Positions 41,906-54,600 of a stretch of DNA of 64,000 nt are shown here, one piece after another (within the stretch, counting starts at the first letter, position 1; the number at the start of each line of letters is the position of its first letter). The DNA is from Cladocopium goreaui. Its lineage: Eukaryota; Sar; Dinophyceae; Suessiales; Symbiodiniaceae. A program made the translations under genes and the position numbers. Under the pieces are notes generated by a model. That model worked only from the letters and a program-made list of their open reading frames with translations. It made no database searches and was not told the origin of the DNA. Location of the stretch: the NCBI GenBank assembly GCA_947184155.2, contig CAMXCT020000837.1, forward strand, positions 1 to 64,000. The letters are read 5' to 3'.

Positions 41906-43149
41906 GGCGGGCTTGGCAGGTTTGCTGAACCTTCATGTCGCCCTGATCATGAAGAGCCTCTTGTCAACATCTTGGAAAGTTCCTCGTCCGCACTGAACAC
42001 GTTTGCCGTGTCAAGTTGACTCAAACGCAAACTCGTGCGCAGACAGATGGGTGCATTTTCAAAGGCGTTGTGCCCGCCTTTGGCCAAAACACACGGTAAA
42101 AGGCCGACCTTGAGCGTCCACAACTCTTGCAAGAGCAAACCCATGCAAGCACCGTCAAACGCCATTGTTTGTGATTTCGATCCAAGAAGGATTTTTAAAC
42201 GTTCGTTGAGGCAATTCCTGTCTTTCTGGTTTGTTCGAGTCGACACGTCGTGTTTTGAAATTGCGTTAGGATCCTTCGTGAAGGAATTCCTGCGGAGGAG
42301 ACACGTGTTAGAGGCGATGGTGACTGTAGTGATGCATCCATGCTTTGCAACATGCGTTGGACCTTGCAGCTATCAAATTGTTTTTTTCTCGTGCTCGTAC
42401 GCGGTCACATTTTCGTTGCTGCATTTGTTTCTCCATTTGTTTTGAATTGAAAAACACGTCAACCAACGGTAAACAATACCAACGTTAAAATGCATAGTGT
42501 TTGTTTTGCGCCGACTTGTTTCTGATGTTTGTGGGCATTAGCGAAAAACAACTACGAACGCCTGTTCAATGCTGCATATAGTGCCACAAACATGTGAAAT
42601 GTTGTGATGCATTTCCACAGGAACACTGCATCATCCGCAGCATTTTGGGTTCAGGATTTTGCTTCCACGGTGCATCTGACGAGGTATTATTGACGTTCAA
42701 CAAAATGATTGCACCTGGGCCTTGGAAAGACCACAGTGAAACATCGCCGACTGTCCGACAAAAAATGCCTCCTTTGATGGGTCCTTGAGCTGGACAAGAA
42801 GTGGCAAAAAAACAATGGCAATCCAAACCAGACAAATGATTCTGCAGGGAACCATACTCAAACGAATGGTTTTCAAGAGACTTAATTTTCGGACAATTGT
42901 AACCGTTTTCGACTTAAGACAAGTCGCAACCCTGCTCGACAGACGCGATGCTTGACCAAGGAGTTGGTCTTGGTGGACAAGATCATTCTAGCCTCTAGTG
43001 CCTCGGTAAATTTCCTGAAATTATCTCAAGCATTTGCATTATTGTTTGATAAACCCCTGTAATGCATATAATATAAATCAGGATTCTGGTGCCTGGGTTT
43101 TAATTTTGGAAGGTTTCTGGGTGTTGAAACTGGTTTTTGAATGGTGCAG

Positions 43150-43240
43150 GATACATATCAAAACGGTGTTGGCTCAGCACTATTCGTTAGTGGTGTTTTT
43201 TCCAATTCTGCTCTGGTTTACATATGCGTGGTTTATTCAG
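43150..43240 (+). CDS. Possible hydrophobic exon
   Basis: Between GGTGCAG|G and a GC donor the frame reads DTYQNGVG then LFVSGVFSNSALVYICVVYS, a plausible membrane helix. It could be an early exon of the pyrophosphatase, whose N-terminus should contain one membrane span, but no phase-consistent path links it to 44719. Confidence 0.25.
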
Positions 43241-43254
43241 GCTACCCCCGTCCA

Positions 43255-43655
43255 GGTCGGCCCAGGTCCGCCTAAGTCTGCCCAGGTCAATCCCAACTTG
43301 CAGGTTCTCCCAGGTTCTCCCAGGTTCTCCCAGGAAAGTAGTGATTTCCTGCGATTTTGTGGGTTTCCGGGATTTCCTGGGAGAACCTGGGTGTTATTTT
43401 CTGCGGTTTTGTGGGTTTCCGGGATTTCCCTGGGTGTTATTTTCTGCGTTTTTGTGGGTTTCCAGGATTTCCTGGGAGAACCTGGGTGTTATTTTCTGCG
43501 TTTTTGTGGGTTTCCGGTATTTCCTGGGAGAACCTGGGTGTTATTTTCTGCGTTTTTGTGGGTTTCCGGGATTTCCTGGGAGAACCTGGGTGTTATTTTC
43601 TGCGCTTTTGTGGGGTTTCCGGGATTTCCTGGGAGAACCTGCGTGGAAACAGTTG
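43255..43655. repeat. 52-bp minisatellite
   Basis: About six units of TTTCCGGGATTTCCTGGGAGAACCTGGGTGTTATTTTCTGCG type. The GAGAACCT words at 43476, 43528, 43580 and 43633 show the 52-53 bp period. It is preceded by shorter CCCAGGTTCTCC tandems. 52 is not a multiple of three, so all three frames are open and encode phase-shifted versions of the same peptide; not a gene. Confidence 0.9.
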
Positions 43656-43801
43656 GGGATGGGCCTGGGAGAGCTGCAAGAGTTAGTTCGGAGAAAAGTG
43701 GCTGGAGGGTGGCCCGCTATTTTGACCCGCAATTTCTAGATTTCTGCCGCAGGCGTTGCCGCCCCCTTTGGCCTGCAGTTTTGCCACGCTTTAAAGTTTA
43801 G

Positions 43802-44718
43802 TTATAAGCGTTACAGGGGTATAGCAAATTATTGCGCATCATTTTGCATAAATTTGCATCATACTCAAACTTCAAAAACTGAGCTTCATGTAGCAACTAA
43901 GATTGCCCACATTTTGAAAACCATGTCCCATGGACCGCAATTGAGACTTGCGTGGGCCCAGGTGCCTTTGGCTTGTTGGTGGCACTTTTGCAGTTTACGG
44001 TGATCCAGAGACTTGCTTCAAAGGTTGCCCTGGTGATCCACAGCGTATCCGCTATCCGTTGTGTTTGCTACACAATATTTCCGTATCATGTCTATACGAC
44101 ATCGTGAAATATCCTGAAACATGACCTATTTCAAGTTGGACTTGAACAGTGATCCTATTTGGAGGTGTCAATCCAAATCAGCCAAAATCCACGCGGCCGC
44201 ATAATACGGTCTGTAGAGGCAGGTCCAGACAAGGCATGACACTTCAGACATTGGCGCAACTTGACGACTGCATTGTCCAATTCGCACAATGCAACATGAA
44301 CAGGACAAAATATTCACAACCGTACTGTGGGACCGAATTGAATCAAAGGCAGCATCGAACATCGCTGATCTCATCCGAGGAAGATCAAGTTGGGTCCTGC
44401 CGAGGGTTTGTCACAGACGTTGACCTCCGAAGATCCAGAGCGACTCAGCGATTCGAAATGATTCGCAGGTTGACAGCAGCATGATTCCCATGATTCAGAC
44501 CTGATTCAGCTGTGGCTCAATCATTGCCATTTGGGGTTTGGAGATGTTTGGAGTTTGGAGATGTTTGGAGGAGATTGTGTGATTGATCTTAAGCTTTACA
44601 AAGAACCTTCGAGCCTTCGATGAAATCCTGCACCTTGACATTTTGAAGAAAGTAGTGGGTGAAACCATGTGAAATCCATAGCCTTAACAAAGACGTCAAA
44701 GATGTCGATGTCAGAGAG
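43802..44718. other. Region upstream of the first recognised pyrophosphatase exon
   Basis: The missing 30-50 N-terminal codons should lie here or further left. Coding-like pieces after AG|G sites are at about 44022-44120 (CPGDPQRIRYPLCLLHNISV) and 44164-44235 (VSIQISQNPRGRIIRSVEAG). Neither resembles a pyrophosphatase N-terminus. Short tandem TTTGGAGATG words lie at 44532-44570. Confidence 0.3.
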
Positions 44719-47700
44719 GGGTTTTCAGTTGGAGAGGGACCTGGAAGCGCAGAGGAAGCTGGTTCCTGAGATCTATGGGAAAATCATGAGTGGTGCCAAG
44801 CAGAATCTCGGCAGCTGACAAGACATTTGGAAAGGATAACAGTGGAGCAAAGATGTGCAAACATGATCAAAAGGAGCAAAAGAAAAAAATGGTCAAAACT
44901 AAAGAATCGCAACTTTAAATTGAGAAGGGCTACAAGATGCTAGAAAAAAATCCTGTTGTGTCATCAGATGTTGCTTTCAGCTTCTGAGGTTTCTGAAAGT
45001 GGAGTATGCCATTTGCACCACATTCTGTGTGCTGTTCTCCTGCGTCATTTATGGCTTGGTCCCTTAGCCTTAGCAGCCTTAGCAGCCTTAGCAGCCTTGG
45101 ACGGTTCGACGGTTCCGAAGGATACATATGATACAATATGATACAATCTTCTACCGTTTCGACCGTCTAGATCGACATATCTAGACGTATCTAGAATATT
45201 CCAGAATTCTAGACCGCCTAGGGCGGAGTCTAGGTGGTTGTGAGGATCACCAAGACATCAACTAGTTCTTCAATGCCTTGATTCAACAGAGGTCGTTTTC
45301 ATTGACACTTCGCAGGTTCATGGTGTGCACATGGGACGTTCTCATGGACTTCAATATGAAACGGAGAGATTCACACAGAAGTGCGGTTTACAAATTTTGA
45401 AGTGACTACAAAAGTGACTTCAACAGTGACGGGTGAAAAACTCATGACAAACGTGTACAAATGTAGTGACACGTCCTGGTCACGTGACGCCACGTCGCAT
45501 TGTGCAGGTTTCTTGGGGAACCAAGAGCTCCACCCAGGGCATGTTGACTGCTGGAGCCTTCCTGACTGGTGCTGTGACCTCGATGTTGTGCGGATTCCTC
45601 GGAATGATGAGTCTTGGAACAAGATGGAACAAGTCTGTGAAATCAGCCTAACTGGGCCTAACTGTTTAACATTGTTTAACTCTCCATGTCTAGGACAGTG
45701 AGTTTCGAAACAGAATAACATGTCAAAGGAAGTGATCTCAAGTTTGATGGAGTTTGATTATTCTTGGCCAAATCAACTGACCTATTAGCTCAGAAGAGTT
45801 GATGGACCATGCATGATTTCGCAAAGGAAATGAATTCGGTTTGTATTTGTTGCTGCGAGAATTTTCTGACAACTTGTCCAGGATTGCTACCTACTCCAAC
45901 GCCCGCACCACATTGGCATGTGCCAACCATGGCTACCTGGCCGAAATTGGCCGAAGCCAAGCTGTGACGCTGTGACCGCTGTGGTATGTGCTGTGCAGTT
46001 TGAACCTCGGGTTTGGACGTTAAACTAATAGCACACTGCCACATACTGCCACAGACTGTCACACTGCGTGCTGGTGTTATGTACTCCTTCAATACGCATG
46101 GCAAGAAGCATGGAATCTCAAACGGAATATGCATGATTCTACAAATGAAACGTCCAAAGCACTAAGCTAAAGTACATGAACGGTATTAAAGTCCGCATTT
46201 CTTCACATATATATATATATATACATGTTTGCGTTTCTTATCGGTGTTGGATCGCACCTGTATGACTCGACTAAGGCTACACCTTGGGCTTCAACACTGC
46301 CTTCCGTGGTGGCAGCGTCATGGGCTATGCCTTGTGCTCCTTGGGAGTGGCAGCTCGGCAGATGACATCAACAGGTTCAGACATGATTTGATTCATTAGG
46401 TTTCATGTAATACCATTAGAAACTCCATTCAATCATATTTAATGAATTACACATCCTTCGTCGATCCATGCGTTTGACAAGTTCTCAGTATTGATACTTC
46501 ATGGGAACTTTGTTGGGATCAGATCGATTTACCTCACCACCACTGTAAAGTTTGAGAAGCATTAGGACATTAGGATGTGATAGACATGATGGCAGAGTTC
46601 AGCAGCTTGGGCTGTTACTTGCACGAGTTGCTGTCATCTCTTCAGAACCATATAAAGTAGAACTAAACTAAGCCAACGTCTCATCCTAGTCTTAAGGAGC
46701 CATAGCCAACTCGAGAAAGTTGTCCAAGACTTTTCCTCTGGATTTGTTGAGCGTGCTGATGGGTGCAGGTTGTCCTCTGGGCCCTCTTGACCTTCTTCCG
46801 ATCAGTACCACGGCTGAAGCTGAAGGTCGCTGAAGGTCCTTGAAAAAGTTGCATGTGCGGGAATTTCATTGAATTTCTGCAAGCCTGGCTAGAGAAAGAG
46901 TTGCTTCCGCAAACGAAAAACATGTGTCCAAGGATGGCCAAGTGTCAAGGGACAGATTGCTCTGCCTTTTACTTTGCATTGCTTTTCATTGCTTTGCATT
47001 TCTGCGTGTTCTCCATGTGAGCGCTTTGGTCATGTTTGGTCCCAGGTCTACCCCGACCCTGATGACTGGGAGATCCTCTTCGACTGCGCTGCAGGATATG
47101 GCTTGGGTGGCAGTACGGTGGCCATGTTCGGCCGTGTGGGCGGCGGCATCTACACCAAGGCCAGTTGTGAAGATCGGTGTCAAAACGCCGCTGGATTGAA
47201 CGATTGAACAGCAACAAAGTCAACTGGCATATTTTTTGGTGACATTTTCGGATGGATGGCCATGACACTTTCATCACAGTGCACTGATTGTGCCGCTTTG
47301 CGCTTGACTTGCTGTGACTACAAAATGTCTCGTTCGAGTCTCGGCAAAAGCTCTACTGCAAGCAGGTAGCGACGCTAAAGTGCGGTCAGAGCAAAGATAG
47401 GCTAATTGAAAGTAAGACTTAAGACTAGGGACTGCTCAAAAAAGAGCTGGCATGGGCTCAAGACACTGGAGAACGATAGGCACCCCAAACTGGAGCATCC
47501 CAACCCACCATAGAGCCATCATATTTAAAGAATTTTAAAGATTATAAAATATATTAAAATATTATAAATGTTTTAAATTGTGAGGAACTGTTGAACTATG
47601 TTTCTTTTTACAAAGACGCTTTCATCGCACAGCAGCCATCCAGGCCGCAGATGTCGGCGCTGACTTGGTGGGCAAGGTGCGTTCCTGGGAAGGGTTTCAA

Positions 47701-48684
47701 AGTCAAAGTTTCTCATGATTTCTCATGTTTCTCTGCTCGCTGGGGTCAAAATGAAGATGGATCAAGGATCCTTCAGGATCTTTCAGGATGCTCGTTTTGA
47801 AGGATGGATCTGTTTGGCCCATGTTGGCCCGAAATGGAAGGGAAGCTTGTTAATTATTCTGTTCAGGCAAGATGTGGTCAAAAGATCACCTCTGGCAGCT
47901 CCCATCCAGCAACAACTTGCAGACACAAGGATGATTGGTAGATTTCCAATGATTTGCACCAATTGCATTCATTGCATTTATTTTGCATTCAATTGCCCCA
48001 TGGCTTGCAAGTTTACATGGCATGCCATGTCCGGTCGTCCTTTCCGTTTGACAGTGTGGAGAATCAAAGTGGGATCATCATGGATCCACATTGCAATACT
48101 TGCACCACTGCTGCCATTGCCGCCATTGCTCCATGATTCTCCGCCAATGTCCAGGTCGTGGCTGGCCTCGATGAGGATGATCCCAACAACCCTGCAACCA
48201 TCGCGGTCCCTTGCCGATCCCTTTCGCGTCAAAAAGATGACGTGATGTCATGGCATTCCCCACATGGGCCCTGCATGATGTAAGTTTATAATGTTTATAT
48301 ACGTAAGATTATGTCAGATTCTTCAGATTGGCAATTGGCAGGAGTTGCAAGGGCAGCGTCTTTGAGCAAGGTCTTTCAAACATCTTCAAACTGCTTTGCC
48401 ACAAGCAGCTCAACAACACAAGCAATGAGGTGATGAGGTCCGTGAAGAAATTTGATTCCCAAGACCGTTTTCTTCGTTTCGTTGTGGGGCACAGAATGGC
48501 ACGGGGTGTTCATGGGTGTCATGGGTGTCCTACCGTGTCATGATGGCTACGTTGTCGATCGCTGTGCTGAGGACAACGTGGGCGACAACGTGGGCGACAT
48601 CGCCGGGATGGGCGCCGATTTGTTCGGTTCCTTTGCCGAAAGCACCTGCGCCGCTCTGGTCATCGCCGCTGCTGCCGTGCAGGG
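44719..48684 (+). CDS. V-PPase exons 1-10
   Basis: Exons: 44719-44802 ([15 protein letters not shown]), 44989-45058 ([12 protein letters not shown]), 45508-45605 ([16 protein letters not shown]), 45882-45931 ([17 protein letters not shown]), 46276-46346 ([19 protein letters not shown]), 46769-46804 ([12 protein letters not shown]), 47046-47159 ([13 protein letters not shown] to [10 protein letters not shown]), 47644-47676 ([11 protein letters not shown]), 48155-48205 ([17 protein letters not shown]) and 48572-48684 ([18 protein letters not shown] to AAAAVQG). They cover the cytosolic substrate-binding loop and the first membrane helices. Exon 8 is only 33 bases and encodes just the pyrophosphate-binding motif. 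The start of exon 1 is the least certain boundary. In the intron after exon 4, GGCTAC occurs at both edges. Confidence 0.88.
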
Positions 48685-51600
48685 GTGACTTGGATCTTGG
48701 TCCAACGGATCAACAGATCATGCAGTGTGGGGCCATCGGGGACCATGGTGTGGCGGGAATCATGAAGTGTGGAGACCAGAAAACAGCATTGGTTTTGCTG
48801 CTTTGCAAAATTACTTAATTGCTGGATGATGGAACCTATTTGGGAATGTTTGGGGGGCTTAGGGAGTGTATGCATGGATATGGTGCTACCTAGATTGATT
48901 GGCAGGTTTCCAAAGACTCATAAGATTATTCTTGACGAATTGGAACCAACCATTGCGGCCGAAGCCTTTTTGCGTTTCATGTCACCAGTTTCTTCTCCGT
49001 ATTATGGCGATATTTTTCCCGAATGCGTAGCAAGGGTTTCCGTTTCACTCTGGGGTCTGGGGGTTGAGGGTGTGTTCGCTAGACGTTGCGTTCACGGTCG
49101 CAACCGTCCGCAACCGTTCGCAACCGTCCGCAACCGTCCGCAACCGTCCGCGCGAGGACCATATGGCCGTGCCTATGGGAAGTTTTGCAGAGGTGGTCCT
49201 TTTTGGAGGTTTCAGACGTGTCGTTGCTTCGTTTCGCGTGGCAGGCGTGGCACTTCGTGACATTCAGACGTGTTCTGGAACGTGTCGAAAGTCGTTTTGC
49301 GTGGCAGGCGCAATACTTTTGCGACGTTTTCAGAAGATGTGTTGCAGTTTTCGTGGCAGGCGCAGCACTTTGGACGTGTCCATCGTCATTTTTCGTGGCA
49401 GGCGCAGCACTTTAGACGTGTCCTGTTGCGTGTTTTTTGTAAATCGCATTGGCAGGGCTGCGTCAAGTGGTGACAAGGTGCAAATTCCGTGGCAGGCGTG
49501 GCATTTTGTGCGATGTGCTGAAAATTGACGGAGGCCTCGCACGAAACATCGATTTTGATGTTGCCAATTTTCGGGTTCTAAGGAAAACTCGTAGGAAAAC
49601 GTCGATTTTGAAGCTGCAAAGTGTGAAAATTGGAGGAAGTCTCGCACGAAATGCTCGTTTTGGTGCTCCCACCTGTCTCTTCTCGCGTGTCTGGTTTTCC
49701 CGTGGCCTCGCCGTGTCTATGGGGGAAGCTGCAAAACTTGTCTTTTTGTCGTGTTGCCAACTGTGAAAATTGCCGGAAGTCTCGCACAAAATGCTGGTTT
49801 TTCTGCATCCACGTGTCTTGTCTCGAGTCGCTTGTTTTTCTGTGGCGTCGCCGTGTCTATGGGAGAAGCTGGAAAACCTGTCCTTTTCGAATGTTTCCAA
49901 GCAGGTTGTCATGTTGTTTTGCGTGGCAGACGTGGCACTTTTTGACATTCCAACCTGTTTGATGATGTTCACAAAATTGCAAAATTGGAGGAAGTCTCGC
50001 ACGAAATGCTGTTTTTTCTATTTTTTTCTGCATCCACGTGTCTTGTCGCGACTCTCTCGTTTTCCTGTGGCGTCGCCGTGTCTATGGGGGAAGCTCCGCA
50101 CTCCACACTCTACTGTACACTTTACACTCCACACTCCACAATTTACACTTTAGACTCCACACTCTACACTTTACACTCCACACTTTACACTTTGCACTTT
50201 ACACTCCTCACTCCTCACCTGAGACTTTACACTCCACACTCCACACTTTACACTACACTCTACACTTTCCACTCCTCGCTCCTCACTCTACACTTTCCAC
50301 TCCACACTCTACACTTTACACTCCACACTCCACACTTTACACTCCACACTCCTTACTTTACACTCCACACTTTACACTCCTCACTTTACACTCCACACCC
50401 CACACTTTACACTCCACACTCCACACTTTACACTCCTCACTCCACACTTTACACTCGTCACTTTGCACTCTACACTCTGCACTTTACACTCCACACTCCA
50501 CACTCCACACTCTACACTTTACACTCTACACTCCGCACTTTACATTTTACACTCCACACTCCACACTCTACACACCACACTCTACACTTTCCACTCCACA
50601 CTCCACACTCTACACTTTACACTCCACACTTTACTCTCCTCACTCCACACTCCACACTTCCCACTTTACACTCCGCACTCCACACTCTACACTTTCCACT
50701 CCACACTCCGCACTCCACACTCCACACTTTTCTGTACACTCCACACTCCACACTTTATACTTTACACTCCTCACTCCACACTCCACACTTTACACTCCAC
50801 ACTCCGCACTCTACACTTCCCACTCCACACTCCACACTCCATCCACACTTTACACTCCACACTCCACACTTTACGCTCCTCACTCCACACTTTACACTCC
50901 ACACTTTGCACTCCACACTCCACACTCTAGACTTTACACTCCACACTTTACACTCCACACTCCACACTCTACACTTTACACTCTACACTCCACACTCTAC
51001 ACTCCACAATTTATACTTTACACTCCACGCTTTCCACTTTACACTCCTCACTCCACACTACACTCCACACTTTACACTCCACACTTTACACTTTACACTC
51101 CACACTCCACACTCTACACTCCACACTTTACACTCCACACTCCACACTCTACACACCACACTCTACACTTTCCACTCCACACTCCACACGCTACACTCTA
51201 CACTCCACACTCTACACTTTACACTCTACACTTTACACTCTACACTTCGCACCCTACAATTTACAAACTCCACACTCCTCACTCCACACTTTACACTCCT
51301 CACTTTACACTCCACACTCCACACTTTGCACTTTGCACTTTACACTCCTCACTCCACACTCTACACTCCACACTCTACACTCCACACTCTACACTTTACA
51401 CTCCATACTCCACACTCTACACTTTACACTCCGCATTCTACACTTTACACACTCTACACTCCCCGCTCTACACTTTACACTCCACACTCCTTACTTTACA
51501 CTCCACACTCCACACTCTACACTTTCCACTCCACACTGCAGACTGGTAACAAGGGAAACATGTACAAGACTGTTCAAATAAACTATTGCAGAAAGGTATT

Positions 51601-54600
51601 GTGCGTGACTGCATAACCATGTGTATTGACATCTGTACCATTAACATACGTGTGAGCATTCGGGTTCGTGGGCTTCATCTTGTTTGTTGCTTAGCAGAAA
51701 AGACAGTGCCACACAGTCGCCGCCTTAGGAGCGATGCGACCCTATTTGATGCTGGATGGAACGCAATGCTCTTCCCAGTTTCCATCTCCGCAGCTGGCAT
51801 TGTCATTTGTGTCCTGTGTGGCTTCTACGCGACTTGACAGCAGACCTTTTTGCGTCGATTGCCAGACCTGGTAGCTGCCCTTGCATGCCTTTGCTTCAAG
51901 TGAATTCAACTGTGGGATTTGAGATTCTGTCGATTCCTTCCCAGAAGCAGGTCACATATGGTCACATCCCAATCATCCCAGTGTATTCCCAATGTCTTGA
52001 ATGTTTGTCTGGAATAATCACATCCTCCTCGCCGTGCCTCGCCACTTTCATGGATGCCAAATTGAGGCCACCAACATTTCGCCAGTCCGAGAGGAGAAGG
52101 ACATCGAGTGGGTGCTGAAGCTTCAGCTGGTTCTCACTGCTGCATGGCAATGCCCAGGAGGGGTCAAACGGGTCAAAGAAAAACAATTTGTGCATTGCAA
52201 TGCCAGTGCCCCTTCTGCAATGCCCTTGCTTGGTGTCTCTGTCGGGTGGTCTAGCGTGTCAATCGTGTCAAAGTAAACAGCACTTTGAATTCTTTCATCT
52301 TTCAACGAAGACTCAAAGAATGGTCGTATATCGCATATCGAAAGTCGCTGGATTTGGCTCCAAGGCTTTGATCATGCTTCCGGTGATCTACCTCTTGGCT
52401 TTGCATCTCTTGCCTCCTGAGTTCCGCTTGGAGGGTGTTCGACTCAACGAGGAGCGTAGGATGGAAAGCAAAAATATCAGGAAATCGGAAATCGAACTCT
52501 GATCACTTGGAGTGGCTTCTGGAGAGGTCCTCGGGTATCGAATAGATCGGGTATCGAATGGTGTTAACTCGAGCGTTGACATGGTGGATGCATGGGGCTG
52601 CCAGAGCCTGAGAGCGTAATGGCGTAGTGCAGTCAGGTAGCTGCAATAAGCTATGAAGAAAGCTATGAAAAAAAATTAAAAGAAAAGGTGGTAGTTAGCT
52701 TGTTGAAATTGGTTGAAATTGGTTGAACCATGTTGAACCATGTTGAACCTGTTCAGGCGAGACATACTTTGATACTCACATTGTCAGTATTTCTCTGTGA
52801 CAGACCATGCAATCAGCATCAATCAGCATCAACATTTGCAACACTGTGAAACACGTGCAATGTGAAAAACATGAAACGTATGAAACGGATTCAAACAGCC
52901 AATCTCTTTGACATTCTTTATTTTATACTCTTTTATACTCTTTTTGCATCTTTTTGCTTATTTTGTTCTTTGGACTGTTGGACCGCCAGGAGGGTGTCCC
53001 TGCCAAGATCCATGGCACCCCGTTCAAGGTGGAGCCAAAGTCAGAATCACCTTCGAAATGAGGAAAGATATCGAAACATGATCAAGACATATAACATATA
53101 TATATCTCTCTTATATAGTTATATAGATAAATATATATATACATTAATACACATATATATAATATATATATAGGTACAATCGAAGTACATCGAGATGGTT
53201 CCAAGCGGATTATGATTCAGGATCTTTCAAGGTAATGATTTATATTATCTTATACTTCATTACCCAAAATCACCAATCTATGCAGCATAGACATGGTCAG
53301 AGTGGTCTGAGCAAACTCTCTGCTGTTGGAACCGGTGAAACTAAAGTGTGGACGCCGTCAGTGGACGCTTTGAACAATCTGAACGGTCAAGGCGGAGTTG
53401 GTATAAAGGAGTTGTGAAATTTATGACATTTAGTCACATTTAGTCACACTCATGCGAAAGTTGTACGTTTGTCATCATTCGCATTCGACCATGTTTGTCG
53501 CAAAAGTGATTGTGAGGCCTTCATGTGCGCAACCATGGGATGTGTGGGTGTCTTGGACAGTGAAGGCCCAGCATGAATAATTCGAATAGGAAACATAACA
53601 AGGTGGGGCAAATTCCAGCACTTGAGAAATAGGTCACTTGTCCTCCTGACAAACAATCACGTGAAACTGAAACCATCCGGTTTAACATGATCTCAAGGCG
53701 TTTGGCAGCAAGGGAAAAAATCAACTCCATAAACCATGCTTGCACTGAAGTTCGACCACTCGCCCAGGTGGTTTGATTATTGGCCTCATCACAGAGTACT
53801 TTACCTCCCACAGCTATATCCCTACTCGTGAGCTGGCAAGTGCTTGCAAATTCGGAGCCTGTGCTTCAGCACCGGTAAGGGGAGGATGGTGTAATTTTGC
53901 GACGGCCCATCATGTTTTACCTGGCCCGTCATATCTGTCATTAGTTCTCAACATGTTTATGTTTCTTCGGCTTGAAGTTAAATGAGTTGCCACACCACGA
54001 TTTGGAAGACTCAAATCACAAATTGAGGCTGCAATAGGACACGAACGGGACCATGCAATTGCTTCTCCCCATTAAACTAAGGAGGAGCCTGACAGGGCAT
54101 ATCCCACTCGAACAGATACGTTTGAAGGAGTGGTTCCACAACAATCCCAGGGTTCGCATGGATTTGCCCGTTTTGACACCCCTTCTGCCTTGATTTCAAA
54201 TGAGTGTCTCTCACCAATATCAGGCAGTTGGGCAAGTCATTGGCTCACGTGCTTCAGGAACCGCTGTGAACATCATTCAGGGCTTGGCATTGGGCTACAA
54301 GAGTTGCTCGGAAAGCACCCAATCAATGCAATGCAGAGATTTGTATACTCTTTTTGGCTGGATGCGGAAGATAGGGAAAGACCAAAGTAAAGATGGTAAA
54401 GCCACAACAAGTAACTCCTATTGGCCTGTATGCCTATATAACTATGATTAGCTATGCCTATATGGGATAGCCTATGCAGCCTATGCGTTTGTATCCAAGA
54501 TATGATAGATGTACAGGACTTCAAGACTATTCAAGACTATTCAAGACTATTCAAGACTTCCATGAAGACTTCCATGTCTTCTTCGTATTTCTTCGTATGT

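Larger units (their letters stand above)
37575..43149. other. 5.6-kb stretch without an identifiable gene
   Basis: It includes the second copy of the ~100-bp flanking repeat (37762-37850). Possible exons starting at AG|G are: 38004-38195 (SFGCAGQLADLVEAWVAEGP), 38832-38925 (VIMFPMAITPWSTTDG), 39159-about 39230 (ADSSVVCVPVASVDQGWC) and 40109-40195 (EIHRSHVQLFGLISVEECLF). They are unconnected and unrecognised, and some may be chance. An AT-only patch lies at 39006-39080. I could not find the missing N-terminal exon(s) of the pyrophosphatase here. Confidence 0.35.

Noticed and set aside
43034..43801. 255-residue frame rich in FPGFPGRTWVLFSA
   Set aside because: It is the 52-bp minisatellite read in rotating frames; three overlapping frames give the same peptide.
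49985..51616. 543- and 503-residue open frames rich in [10 protein letters not shown]
   Set aside because: They follow a CACTCCACACTTTACACTC minisatellite, exist in more than one frame and lie inside an intron of the pyrophosphatase gene.
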